A DNA stretch of 56,096 nucleotides from an uncultured Ruminococcus sp. (GTDB taxonomy: Bacteria; Bacillota; Clostridia; Oscillospirales; Ruminococcaceae), in contig NZ_CAMYUE010000014.1 in assembly GCF_947301925.1 (NCBI RefSeq), positions 1 to 56,096 of the forward strand, read 5' to 3'. Positions 7,511 to 16,522 of the stretch are shown piece by piece. A model generated the notes under the pieces. The model ran no database searches. It was not told the DNA's origin and saw only the letters and a list, made by a program, of their open reading frames with translations. Within the stretch, counting starts at the first letter, position 1. The number at the start of each line of letters is the position of its first letter. Made by a program: the position numbers and the translations under genes.

Positions 7511-10393
7511 TTATACTCCCATGAAGTACTTGATGTCGTACCAGCCGAATGTAGTCTTTATTGACGTTCCTGCGCCGCCTACGCCGCTGCCGCCGGAGTT
7601 CAGCACGCTGAAGCTGTTCTGAGCGTCTGTTACCTTGCTTACAAGGGCACTTCCCACGAGAACAGGCTTCTGATTAGGCCATGACTTGCCGTACTCATCG
7701 ATATATGTTACAGTATAGGGACCTGCAACCTTATTGCTTATTGTCAGTGTAGGAGCCTTGAATGTACCTGTTACACAGCAGGGATCAACCATATCAAGTG
7801 ATGCACCCTCTGTTGCAAAGAATTCCATGCCCCAGTCATCGTCATAACGTACTGTACAACCGTTTACGAAATTAGAATTTCTGATAGCTGCGTTATTATC
7901 GAGCTTGACCTTTCCGTCGATGAGGAAGTTTACCTTACCGCCGTTGGGATGAACGACTATCTCCTTGCCATACAGCTTTACGTTCTTCAGAACTATCCAT
8001 ATCTCGCTTGAAGCCTTGACATTTATAGTCTCTGGAACGCTGAATTCATTTGAAGGATCGTCAGGATCGCATATGATACAGGATTTGTCAATGTATCCGC
8101 CCGATGAAACAGCCTTATTGAGCGATCCGCCGTCGAATGCGTTGGGAAGTCCGCCCGAAGGAACATATTTGTCGGGAACTTCTGTGAAGTATACACTTTC
8201 ATCATATTCGCCGTCGTCGTTGAAGTTAAGATCCTTTCTTACTTCCGCAAGAGTCTTGACGATCTTTGTATCGGAAAGAGCAGGAGTAAATGTACCTGAA
8301 GCATTCTTTTCGCCCCAGACTTTTTCTCTGGTCATGTTTGTAGGATAAGCTGAACCGTTTGCTGCCTTGAAAGTATCATAGGATACATATTTTTCATTTG
8401 TACCGTTCTTGTTAATTTCGTTCTTACCATATACCTTGGGAGGATTCTCTCCGTCCTTGGTGTAGTAATCGCCCCTGGCGTCCGTTTCGTCAACCAGATC
8501 GTAATCGTCACCATTCTGCTTGTAGTATGTGCTGTCACTGTCTGATGTTCTAACGATCTTGTGACCGTTTACATCCTCCTGAGGCTGACCGTTACCGTCA
8601 AGCTCGTAGAAGATGCTGCCGTCGGGATTCTTCATGAACTTTGTCTGAGGCTTGTAAACGATAGTTTCCATATCGTCATAGCCAAGACCGTTATCATAGT
8701 ATGTAGCATAGTAGGGCTTTTCGGGATACCAGTTTTCTGTGCCCTTCTGTACATATATAGACTTGTGACCCCATTCAAGATCCTCTTCTGTGCCGTCAGG
8801 ATACTTTAATACCTGATGATAGGGGGCGTGATCCATCTTCTTATCTTCCCATACCTCAATATCGGGAACCTCTGTGTTGTCATAGACCTCATTGGGAATC
8901 TCGATATAACCCGGATATAATGCATCCTGGTGGAATGTGTAGCCTGATACATCATTTGAACCGTCGCCTGTATGGCTGTTGTTATATATAGTACCCTTTA
9001 CAACTTTTTTACCATCCTTACCGTCGAAAGTAAGAGTTTTTCCAACTACCAGATCACCATTGATCGTAACACCATTACCTTTGATCGTGCAATTACCCTC
9101 AACTCTTACATCGCCATCTATAGTGGCACCTTCAAGAATGAGATCGCCCATGCAGTAAATATTACCGCCTACTGACTGGAACTGAGTATCTGTTCTCTGA
9201 ACAACAGACTGCGTCCACTTATAAAGTCTATTACCACTCTTTCCAGGAGCGCCAAAATGATTAACGCCCTTAGGAGCTGTTACATCCTGCGCTTTAGCAC
9301 TGTCGGGACGCTCGCCATTAGGTTTAAGCTTATCGTCTTTTCCCATATAAGGAACCGTATATTCTGTTCCGTCAACCTTATCCATAAGGTAAAGATCACC
9401 GTTGATCTCTATGGGACCTATAGGATTGAGAGTACCTATAAATACATTATAAGGTGAATGATTGCCTTCTACCAGTTTGAGAGTTGAAGACTGATTATTT
9501 GTGAGCATACCATTTATAAACAGATAGGGAACTTCCTTCTGAGTATAGTTTGCAGGCATCTCATACTGGAGATTTATAAAGGTGTCGTTTTCCATCATAA
9601 GGCTTCCGTCGATAACTACCTGTGAATAGGGCTTTGCAGCATTTTCCTCGTCATCAGGCTTGAGAACGTTGATGCTAAAGCCTGAAGTTCCGCCGCAGAG
9701 ATTTGAATTCACATAGATAAGTGTAGCTTCAACAATTGACTTATTGTGGAAATGATAGCATTCAGCTACTGAATCACCGATACCAACACCGAGACCGCCT
9801 GTTACCAGGGCGCCGTTTGCGAAAGTGTTACCGCCGACCTCCTGGAGACCGTTGATTCCGCCGGGCTTGTTCTTGCTCTGAGTGGAGGGTGTTTTCTGGA
9901 TGTAAGCAGATACTGTCTCGTACTCCTTACCTACCTTACAGGTAGCGGAGATCTTGACTGTCTCTACCTTGCACCATTCGTTCTTTCCGTCACCGTTACT
10001 GTCATAGAAGCCATATGCCTCAGAATCTTCAACCGGTGTGATCTCGATACGATCAGGTATCCAGTTTCCTGAAGCGTCAAGATAGCCTATCTGACCAAGT
10101 GACTTGTCGGGGATCACAACCTGAGGTGTGATCGACTTTTTTGTCGAGCCTGAACCCAGCGCCTGTACAGCTGCTGCGATTCCGTCGTCGCGCTTCATCG
10201 CCTGAGCGAATGACTCGATTGCTGCTCTTGCTGTGTAATTAGCCTGTGATGTTGAATACGACCTGTGTGCTCTGTTGCCTGCGGCAGACGCAAGCGCCAG
10301 AGTACCGGTCAGAAAGATTATCAGCAGGGCCATTACGCAGACAACAGTAAACAGTACCGAGCCGCGCAGTGTTTTCTTCTTCTCTGTTTTCAT
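7511..10393 (-). CDS. Very large PilX-like pilus-associated protein
   Basis: A 960-aa protein with an N-terminus of PilX type: basic residues, then RGSVLFTVV and a hydrophobic helix (about residues 11-35), without Glu at mature position 5. Past about residue 180 it has stretches typical of parallel beta-helix or polymer-forming proteins, with repeated short Gly-Asp turns (GDLILEG, GDVRVEGN, GDLVVGK). A Tyr/Asp/Lys-rich segment (about 500-700) includes DFNDDGEYDESVYF. The C-terminus is Gly/Ser-rich. PilX_N proteins are normally 150-250 aa, so this is several times larger. AAAGGCGG precedes the start. As the largest extracellular product of the pil operon it is a candidate tip adhesin; that is inference. 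Confidence 0.8.
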   Translation of the reverse strand: MKTEKKKTLRGSVLFTVVCVMALLIIFLTGTLALASAAGNRAHRSYSTSQANYTARAAIESFAQAMKRDDGIAAAVQALGSGSTKKSITPQVVIPDKSLGQIGYLDASGNWIPDRIEITPVEDSEAYGFYDSNGDGKNEWCKVETVKISATCKVGKEYETVSAYIQKTPSTQSKNKPGGINGLQEVGGNTFANGALVTGGLGVGIGDSVAECYHFHNKSIVEATLIYVNSNLCGGTSGFSINVLKPDDEENAAKPYSQVVIDGSLMMENDTFINLQYEMPANYTQKEVPYLFINGMLTNNQSSTLKLVEGNHSPYNVFIGTLNPIGPIEINGDLYLMDKVDGTEYTVPYMGKDDKLKPNGERPDSAKAQDVTAPKGVNHFGAPGKSGNRLYKWTQSVVQRTDTQFQSVGGNIYCMGDLILEGATIDGDVRVEGNCTIKGNGVTINGDLVVGKTLTFDGKDGKKVVKGTIYNNSHTGDGSNDVSGYTFHQDALYPGYIEIPNEVYDNTEVPDIEVWEDKKMDHAPYHQVLKYPDGTEEDLEWGHKSIYVQKGTENWYPEKPYYATYYDNGLGYDDMETIVYKPQTKFMKNPDGSIFYELDGNGQPQEDVNGHKIVRTSDSDSTYYKQNGDDYDLVDETDARGDYYTKDGENPPKVYGKNEINKNGTNEKYVSYDTFKAANGSAYPTNMTREKVWGEKNASGTFTPALSDTKIVKTLAEVRKDLNFNDDGEYDESVYFTEVPDKYVPSGGLPNAFDGGSLNKAVSSGGYIDKSCIICDPDDPSNEFSVPETINVKASSEIWIVLKNVKLYGKEIVVHPNGGKVNFLIDGKVKLDNNAAIRNSNFVNGCTVRYDDDWGMEFFATEGASLDMVDPCCVTGTFKAPTLTISNKVAGPYTVTYIDEYGKSWPNQKPVLVGSALVSKVTDAQNSFSVLNSGGSGVGGAGTSIKTTFGWYDIKYFMGV

Positions 10394-10450
10394 TTTCCTA
10401 ACCGCCTTTCAAGTTATATTTGTCTCATAACCGTAGCGCGTAACATAGGG

Positions 10451-10515
10451 TATTCAGTATACGTCCTTCACGAGGATCAGTCTACGTTGGGCTCCTCCAT
10501 GCTGTATACTGAATA
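10451..10515 (-). repeat. 12-bp inverted repeat around the end of the pilO-like gene
   Basis: TATTCAGTATAC (10451-10462) and GTATACTGAATA (10504-10515) are perfect complements flanking the stop codon of the pilO-like gene. No T tract follows, so it is more likely an intercistronic RNA stem that stabilises or attenuates the message than a terminator. Confidence 0.6.
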
Positions 10516-11268
10516 AAGTGTGATAACAATATTTGCTGTTGAAGCATTTGCTATCTCTTTGCCGTCGCCGCCTGCAACCTTAACGACCTCATCTTCCTTA
10601 CCATCGGGAAGTGAAACGTGGGCTGCGTCAGCCTCGTCCTTACCAAAGCTGTAATCCGAGATATCAACAGAAACAACGTTTTCAGCCTTTTCGAAATTCT
10701 TGAGCTTCTCAAGATAATCGAAGATGTTCTTTCTTGTGCCGTAAACCTGTACGCCGTATTCTGTCTGTACGATGGATTCCTTAGCTCTCTGTGAAAGTGA
10801 AAGGCCTTCAGCATACTGGCTCTCGTAATTCTTCCTGAGGTCACCGTTGATGTCGGCAGCGTTACGCATATCTGCCAGATCATCCTTTACCTCACTATAG
10901 TAATAATCTATAGGAGAAAGTGCGGAATCCTCAAGAGTTACGCTCAGGAGCTTTACCTTTGCTTCGTCAGCAAAGCTCTGCATATACTGGTCGATGTAGG
11001 TGGTATCTGTTACTCTGTCAAGAGGAACAAATATCTTTGTTTCTTCGTTTGTCTTCTTATGTATTTCCTTGATCTCTGTCTGAAGTCCGGGGATCTCTGC
11101 GATCTGGTCATCAATCTCCTTCTTCTGAGCCTCTACCTTTTCCAGAGACTCCTTGTGTGCCTCAATGTCCTGCCATGTAGGTCTGCAAAAAGCGAATATT
11201 CCCACAAGCAGAATTGTTACTGCAAGAAGGATCGCAGCAATTATCTTATCTCTGTAAGTAAGTTTCAT
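10477..11268 (-). CDS. pilO: PilO-like pilus assembly protein
   Basis: A 263-aa bitopic membrane protein: short cytoplasmic N-terminus, one transmembrane helix (AAILLAVTILLVGIFAF, about 11-27), a coiled-coil-prone segment (about 33-75, rich in Glu/Lys/Gln), then an extracytoplasmic domain with a ferredoxin-like pattern. This is the PilO layout. PilO pairs with PilN and links the cytoplasmic PilM ring to the outer parts of the machine. It lies 18 bases after the PilM/N fusion, the normal gene order. Sequence identity to Gram-negative PilO is expected to be low, so the call rests on topology and position. Confidence 0.82.
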   Translation of the reverse strand: MKLTYRDKIIAAILLAVTILLVGIFAFCRPTWQDIEAHKESLEKVEAQKKEIDDQIAEIPGLQTEIKEIHKKTNEETKIFVPLDRVTDTTYIDQYMQSFADEAKVKLLSVTLEDSALSPIDYYYSEVKDDLADMRNAADINGDLRKNYESQYAEGLSLSQRAKESIVQTEYGVQVYGTRKNIFDYLEKLKNFEKAENVVSVDISDYSFGKDEADAAHVSLPDGKEDEVVKVAGGDGKEIANASTANIVITLYSVYSMEEPNVD

Positions 11269-11286
11269 CGTTATTCAGCCTCCTCA

Positions 11287-12867
11287 TTAGTCCTTTTTCT
11301 CTTCAGGGTGATAAGCGCTCTGGTTGGGTGAAAGGTCAACCTCAACATTGAACTCGATCACTTCCTTGCTTTCCTTGGTCTCGTCATTGGTTTCTGTATT
11401 AATGTTATAACCGCTGTAGCGAGCGCCCTTGAACTTATCGCTCTTGAGAAGGTTCTGTGTAAACTCTGAAGGGAACTTCTGTGAGAATTCCTTTTCAACT
11501 GCGTCGCAGCGTACAGAAAAGGCCATCACACCGTCGGTATATTTGGGAGCCAGGATCCTGTATTCCTTGATCTCCTTCTTCTCGCAGGTCTCCTTGAGGA
11601 TCTTCTCGACCTCATCATACTCGCCGCCTGTAATGTTAGGCTGTGAAAGATAAGCGTCCTTTGCGTTGTTGATCTTGGTGTAGTAAGCATTTACAACATC
11701 CTTCAGCTTGAGAAGTCTCTCGTGGTGAGCAAGCTTCTCCTTTGTGGAAGCGCTGTTTATATAGTTCTCGCATTCTGTGATATCGTTCTTGATACCTTTA
11801 TCCCAGAACTTCAGAACTCCGAATGCACCGCCTGCAAGGAGAAGAGCTCCTGCAACGCAGGCTATAAGGATAACATTACCCGAGCTTTCGTTCTTTACCT
11901 TGTTCTTTATAACAGCTCCGAGGTCAGCCTCAAGGAGGTTGATCTTCTCCACGTCTCGGCTTCTCTTGAACATAGCGCCGATAGCGTTTGCGTAGAGTGA
12001 GAACTCGAGATTTTCGTGGCCGTGGATCTGCGGAGGAACATTGATGAGGCTGGTCTTGAGGTCCAGCTTTTCAAGCTCGTCTGTAAGTCTTACATACTCG
12101 TGAGTGTCGCCGTAGAAGATGACGTTCTCGATGGACTCGCCTGTATTACGGCTTCTGTGGAACTGGAGCATACGGAAGATATTCTCGTTTACCGCCTCGA
12201 ATACATAGTCGTCGGAGTAACCGTAGTCAGCGGCGTCGATGGAAGCGAAACGCGAGAATGAAAGCTGACCGTGCTCATAAAGGTTGAGTGAGATGAAGTT
12301 GTTGTCGATCTGAACAGCAAGCAGAGGCATCTTTGATCTGATCTTTGTATCAGCAAGAAGAACCTTTGTGATACAGTTGCATCCGATCATTACCGATCTC
12401 AGAGAGATGGTGGAGAGAAGTCTGAACACCTCTCTGTAGCTGTTTACGATCTCATAGGGACAAGCTGTAGCAAGTATCTTGTACGAAGGCTCGCTTGCCT
12501 CGCTGTTGTCTGCATCGCCTACGATGATGTAGGATACGCTGTAGGAGTCGTCCAGATTGAGCTCAGCCTGCATCTGCATCTTAACCGCCTTCTGGAGATC
12601 CTGTGTTCTGCCCTTGGGAACTATCATTTCCTTGAAGATAGTCAGGTTGGAGGAGATCGAAACGATCGCTTCCTTATCGGGCATCCTGTGCATTTTAAGA
12701 ACGTTGTTTATAAGAGTAGCAACTGCGGGAACATCCTTAACGTGTCCGTTTACGATGTAGCCCTCCTCTACGTTTACGGTAGCAGCGGAGCTGATCTTGA
12801 TCTTTCCGGCGTTCTCAACACCTTTAACAACTCGTATATTTCTATCAGTGATATCAAATGAAAGCAT
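11287..12867 (-). CDS. pilM: PilM-PilN fusion protein
   Basis: A 526-aa protein joining two pilus machine parts that are usually separate. Residues 1-300 are a PilM-type actin-like ATPase fold, starting MLSFDITDRNIRVVKG with the expected DIT phosphate-loop region. At 309-312 is INLL, the motif by which PilN binds PilM in other T4P systems. A transmembrane helix follows (about 331-353), then a coiled-coil and periplasmic-type domain (about 360-526) matching PilN. Separate PilM (about 350 aa) plus PilN (about 180 aa) would give this total length. It lies 18 bases from both pilC and the pilO-like gene. Fusion presumably fixes 1:1 stoichiometry of the cytoplasmic ring and membrane part. Confidence 0.88.
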   Translation of the reverse strand: MLSFDITDRNIRVVKGVENAGKIKISSAATVNVEEGYIVNGHVKDVPAVATLINNVLKMHRMPDKEAIVSISSNLTIFKEMIVPKGRTQDLQKAVKMQMQAELNLDDSYSVSYIIVGDADNSEASEPSYKILATACPYEIVNSYREVFRLLSTISLRSVMIGCNCITKVLLADTKIRSKMPLLAVQIDNNFISLNLYEHGQLSFSRFASIDAADYGYSDDYVFEAVNENIFRMLQFHRSRNTGESIENVIFYGDTHEYVRLTDELEKLDLKTSLINVPPQIHGHENLEFSLYANAIGAMFKRSRDVEKINLLEADLGAVIKNKVKNESSGNVILIACVAGALLLAGGAFGVLKFWDKGIKNDITECENYINSASTKEKLAHHERLLKLKDVVNAYYTKINNAKDAYLSQPNITGGEYDEVEKILKETCEKKEIKEYRILAPKYTDGVMAFSVRCDAVEKEFSQKFPSEFTQNLLKSDKFKGARYSGYNINTETNDETKESKEVIEFNVEVDLSPNQSAYHPEEKKD

Positions 12868-12885
12868 TTATCTTTCCACCTTTCC

Positions 12886-14082
12886 TTATTCTTCGAGGCC
12901 TTCGAGCGAACCGTAGAGTGCGGGGTAAACACCACATACTACAAGGCCTATGATAATACCCATGAATATGAGGAGAACCGGCTGTACGATACCAACGAGT
13001 CGCTGTACCGCTGCGTCTGATTCTTCTTCATAATAATCAGATGTTTTTTCGAGGATCGAGTCAAGAGCACCCGACTCTTCGCCGACGTAGATTACCGAGC
13101 AGAACATAGGCTCGAAGATCTCTGTTCTTGTTATTGCCGAAGAAAGGGTCTCGCCCTGTTTTACTTCGTCGATAACGTCCTCGAATTTTTCATCGATGTA
13201 TGAGTTTCCAAGGATGGCGGAAGATCTTTCGAGGCACTCTACCATGGGGATACCGCTGGAGTAGAGTGATGAAAGGGTTCTTGCGAATCTTCCGGTGTAG
13301 ATCTTGGTAACGAGAGGACCGAATCCGGGTCCCTTGATTATCATTCTGTGGACCTTTTTCCTGAAGCTGGGCACCGTCATACCGTACTTGAAGCCTGCTA
13401 CGAGACCCACGATTATGATAAGGAGGAGCCACCACTTTGTTCTCAGGAAGTCACTGATAGCCGCCATCATCTTCGTGAGGAGCGGCATCTTGCTCTTATC
13501 CTCGAACATATCGATAAATGTAGGCATGATAAACGTAAAGAGGAAGATTACAACAACGATACAAAGAACCAGCAGGATGATCGGGTAGATCATAGCGCTT
13601 CTGATCGAGTTCTTCAGCTTATTCTCCTTAGCGTAGTGATCTGCCATTCTTGTCATGATGATATCCAGCGAACCGCTGCTCTCGCCGGCTCCGACCATTG
13701 AGATCAGGAAGTCGGGGAAAGAATCCGAATGCATTTCGAGAGTTGACGAGAAGGATTCACCCTTCTGAACATTTTCATAAATGTCCTGCCAAATTGCTCT
13801 CGCCTTTTCGTTTTCCTGCTCCTTTGTGAGGATATCGATGGCTTTTACAAGTGTCAGACCCGAAGTAAGCATAGCGCTGAGCTGTCTGCAGCAGAAGCTG
13901 AGATCCTTCGTGTTGAACTTGTACATTGATTTTGCGTCACCTGAATCGCCTTCCCTATAATCCTTGACATACAAGCCCTTTTCCTGAGCTCTCTGCCTGA
14001 ATTCCTGCTCATTTTCCGCATTCATGACACCCTTGATCTGTTTACCTCTTGCGTCCTGAGCAATATAGGAATAACTCTTCAT
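12886..14082 (-). CDS. pilC: Type IV pilus inner membrane platform protein PilC
   Basis: A 398-aa platform protein (GspF/PilC family) that couples PilB/PilT rotation to pilin insertion or extraction. It has an N-terminal PilC-type region (YIAQDARGKQIKGVM), then two GspF domains, each ending in a transmembrane helix (about 165-190 with LLVLCIVVVIFLFTFI, and the C-terminal VGIVQPVLLIFMGIIIGLVV). The conserved pattern of Gly and Glu after GESFSS and GETLSS marks the two repeats. The start at 14082 has GGAGGTGG 5 bases upstream; the in-frame ATG 14 codons earlier would lie close to the proximal promoter. It is the first gene of the operon ending at 5949. Confidence 0.95.
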   Translation of the reverse strand: MKSYSYIAQDARGKQIKGVMNAENEQEFRQRAQEKGLYVKDYREGDSGDAKSMYKFNTKDLSFCCRQLSAMLTSGLTLVKAIDILTKEQENEKARAIWQDIYENVQKGESFSSTLEMHSDSFPDFLISMVGAGESSGSLDIIMTRMADHYAKENKLKNSIRSAMIYPIILLVLCIVVVIFLFTFIMPTFIDMFEDKSKMPLLTKMMAAISDFLRTKWWLLLIIIVGLVAGFKYGMTVPSFRKKVHRMIIKGPGFGPLVTKIYTGRFARTLSSLYSSGIPMVECLERSSAILGNSYIDEKFEDVIDEVKQGETLSSAITRTEIFEPMFCSVIYVGEESGALDSILEKTSDYYEEESDAAVQRLVGIVQPVLLIFMGIIIGLVVCGVYPALYGSLEGLEE

Positions 14083-14142
14083 GAAACCACCTCCATAATT
14101 AATTACTTGTGATGAACGTTTCACACTGCCTTAATAATAACA

Positions 14143-14171
14143 ATTATAACATCTTAAGAGTTACTTTTCAA
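14143..14171 (-). promoter_or_regulatory. Proximal promoter of the pil operon
   Basis: Minus-strand TTGAAA (14166-14171), 17-base spacer, TATAAT (14143-14148), with an extended -10 TGT before the hexamer. The start site would be about 50 bases upstream of the pilC start codon. Confidence 0.8.
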
Positions 14172-14195
14172 TCGCTTTTTTGACATAAATAATCT

Positions 14196-14258
14196 GCCGT
14201 TTTTTATCAATATTTACCAAGAAATATACGAGCGGTAATATTGACTTTTTTAAACGGC
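14196..14258 (-). repeat. Nested inverted repeat in the distal pil leader
   Basis: Outer arms GCCGTTT (14196-14202) / AAACGGC (14252-14258) enclose inner arms CAATATTTACC (14208-14218) / GGTAATATTG (14234-14243), the latter pairing with one bulge. It lies in the leader of RNA from the distal promoter and just upstream of the proximal -35, so it could act as an RNA structure or a DNA operator. Confidence 0.55.
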
Positions 14259-14345
14259 CTATTTTCTACAAAATAAAACGTTTGAAGGCAGCACAACATG
14301 AGGTATTAGCACACCGATACCAAACATTGTTAAACTTCCACAATA

Positions 14346-14374
14346 ATTATAACACACTCGCTTTTAAATTGCAA
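14346..14374 (-). promoter_or_regulatory. Distal promoter of the pil operon
   Basis: Minus-strand TTGCAA (14369-14374), 17-base spacer, TATAAT (14346-14351), again with an extended -10 (TGT). It would give a leader of about 255 bases that includes the nested inverted repeat. Confidence 0.7.
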
Positions 14375-14613
14375 CATAAAAGCCCTATTTTTCATCTTTT
14401 TTTTACAGAATTGTAAACTGCGGCAATTTGCTTAACTGCAATTTAGTTATTTTGCCCGTTATCCCATTAAAAGAACGGCCTTATGCACCCTTACGGCTTA
14501 TGAAACTTGTGGACAAGTTTATATTTTTTACTAACAATGCCCCGATATCAGCGTCCTGCCTCCGTATACTATTATAATATATATATTTCTTTAATGTGAT
14601 TTATGATACAGCT

Positions 14614-16437
14614 CTACATCTCCTGTATCACACGCCAGAGCTCCTCGGCTGTATCGTTCCCCACTCCTGCGGTCACAGCAAGCTCCCCGGGAGTTGCCCT
14701 GCGCAGGTTTGCTATTGTCTTATACTTCATGAACAGCTTCGCAGCCTTCTTCTCTCCTATCCCCCGGACGGAAAGAAGCTCGGAGCTGTATGTCTTTTTC
14801 TTGTGCTTTGAGTGCATGAAGCTTACGGAATATCTGTGTACCTCGTCCTGTATCCTCGTAACCAGGTCGAATACCTGCCTCAGCTCGTTGATCTGTATCT
14901 CCCTGCCCCCTGTGGCTATGGCACGGGTGCGGTGCTTGTCGTCCTTGACCATGCCGAACAGCGGGATATCCAGCCCCAGCTCTCTCAGCAGAGGCGCTAC
15001 TGCGTTCACATGGCCCTTTCCTCCGTCAAGGAGTATCAGGTCAGGAGTCCTTGTGAAATACTCGTCCCCCTCCCCTGTGACTATGTGCATCAGTCGCCTT
15101 TTCAGCACCTCGCGCATACTTCCGTAGTCGTTCTGGAGCTCCTGCTCCTTGACGGTGAAGCGCTTGTAGGCCTTTTTCAGCGGCCTGCCGTCCTCGAACA
15201 CCACCATTCCAGCCACCATGGACTCCGACGACAGGTTGGATATGTCATAGGCCTCGATATAGCGCGGCGGTCTGGACAGTCCCAAACTGCGTCCAAGCTG
15301 CTCCAGAGCTATAACCTCCCTGCCCGTGCGGTCGTTCTTTATGGCGATATACTCGGCGCTGTTGTTCTTCGCAAGTCTCAGCAGCTCCATCTGCTGACCC
15401 TTCTGAGGAACGTGGAGCTTCACCTTATGTTGCGCCTGCTCCTCCATCATTTCCGTGAGGATATCGCTTTCGGCAGGCATATGGTCGATTATGACAGTCT
15501 TTGGTATATCGGGCTTTTTGTAGTAGAACTGGGTCATGAAGCAGCTGAGCATATCCTCCTCGCCGTCGGGAAGGGGAAACTCGAACACCGCCTTGTCAAA
15601 GAGCCTTTTCTCGCGGTACATAAGCACTGAGATACACAGTCCGCCGCTGTATTCCGCTATGCCGACAACGTCTGCGGAATCCACTCCGCTGTTTATCATC
15701 TTCTGCTTCTCGGAGGCCTTCTTTACGGCGTTTATCCTGTCGCGGAGCATGGCCGCCTTCTCGAAATCCAGCTCCTCGGCCGCCTGAAGCATCTCCGCTT
15801 CCATACGCTCAACGGAGCGTGCGCTGCCGCTCTTTATGAAGTCCACAGCCTGCTCCACTATGCCTCTGTATTCCTCAGCGTCTATTCTTCCGCGGCAGAC
15901 ACCCATGCACTGCTTTATGTGATAGTTGAGGCAGGGGCGTCCCTTGCCGATATCCTGAGGGAACTTCCTGTGACAGGTGGGCAGCATGAACACGCGGTTG
16001 GCCTCGTCAACGGCCTCTCTGGTGATAAAGCTGCTGGTATAGGGGCCCAGATAGCGGCCGCTCTGTTTGGTATTCTTCTCGTGGGTGATGCGGGGGTACT
16101 CCTCGTCGGAAATGCGGATATAGTAATAGCCCTTGTCGTCCTTCAGCAGGATATTGTACTTGGGCTTGTGCTGCTTGATAAGGCTGCATTCCAACAGCAG
16201 AGCCTCGAACTCGCTGTCCGTGACTATGAAATCATAGTCGTACACATTGGACACCATCGCAGCCACCTTGGGCGTGTGGTCGGGATTCTCGCGGAAATAG
16301 CTGCTTACGCGGTTGTGCAGGTTCTTGGCCTTGCCGATGTATATTATGGAGCTGTCCTTCCTCCGCATGATGTATACTCCCGGGGAGGCGGTCAGCTTTG
16401 CGGTCTTTTCACGCAGATACGGTAATCTCGGGTTCAT
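14614..16437 (-). CDS. uvrC: Excinuclease ABC subunit C
   Basis: A 608-aa nucleotide excision repair endonuclease that makes the 3' and 5' incisions after UvrA/UvrB load on damage. It has the N-terminal GIY-YIG nuclease domain (PGVYIMR...IIYIGKAKNL, about 20-45), a UVR motif (about 200-235) that binds UvrB, the UvrC RNase H-like domain with DGGKGH (about 480), and a C-terminal helix-hairpin-helix (SVRGIGEKKAAKL...ELAVTAGVG). The start at 16437 is preceded by GAGAGGTGA; ATGs at 16455 and 16464 are alternatives with weaker sites. Length and domains are normal. Confidence 0.95.
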   Translation of the reverse strand: MNPRLPYLREKTAKLTASPGVYIMRRKDSSIIYIGKAKNLHNRVSSYFRENPDHTPKVAAMVSNVYDYDFIVTDSEFEALLLECSLIKQHKPKYNILLKDDKGYYYIRISDEEYPRITHEKNTKQSGRYLGPYTSSFITREAVDEANRVFMLPTCHRKFPQDIGKGRPCLNYHIKQCMGVCRGRIDAEEYRGIVEQAVDFIKSGSARSVERMEAEMLQAAEELDFEKAAMLRDRINAVKKASEKQKMINSGVDSADVVGIAEYSGGLCISVLMYREKRLFDKAVFEFPLPDGEEDMLSCFMTQFYYKKPDIPKTVIIDHMPAESDILTEMMEEQAQHKVKLHVPQKGQQMELLRLAKNNSAEYIAIKNDRTGREVIALEQLGRSLGLSRPPRYIEAYDISNLSSESMVAGMVVFEDGRPLKKAYKRFTVKEQELQNDYGSMREVLKRRLMHIVTGEGDEYFTRTPDLILLDGGKGHVNAVAPLLRELGLDIPLFGMVKDDKHRTRAIATGGREIQINELRQVFDLVTRIQDEVHRYSVSFMHSKHKKKTYSSELLSVRGIGEKKAAKLFMKYKTIANLRRATPGELAVTAGVGNDTAEELWRVIQEM

Positions 16438-16488
16438 ATTCACCTCTCGTGCCATATTCGGCATCTCTTTTTCTCTACAGACTGATAA

Positions 16489-16506
16489 AGGCGCCCGAAG
16501 GCGCCT
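16489..16506 (-). terminator. Hairpin after the DUF5662 gene
   Basis: AGGCGCC / GGCGCCT with a CGAA loop, followed on the minus strand by TTTATC. The stem is very GC-rich but the T tract is short. It separates the DUF5662 gene from uvrC. Confidence 0.55.
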
Positions 16507-16522
16507 CCACGGCTCGACGCCG

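Larger units (their letters stand above)
14083..14613. other. Long regulatory gap upstream of the pil operon
   Basis: A 531-base AT-rich stretch between pilC and uvrC. It holds two minus-strand promoters (14143-14171 and 14346-14374) and a nested inverted repeat between them (14196-14258). From about 14380 to 14613 I see only AT-rich sequence, a T run, and no clear uvrC terminator. No reading frame with a ribosome binding site was found. Confidence 0.6.
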
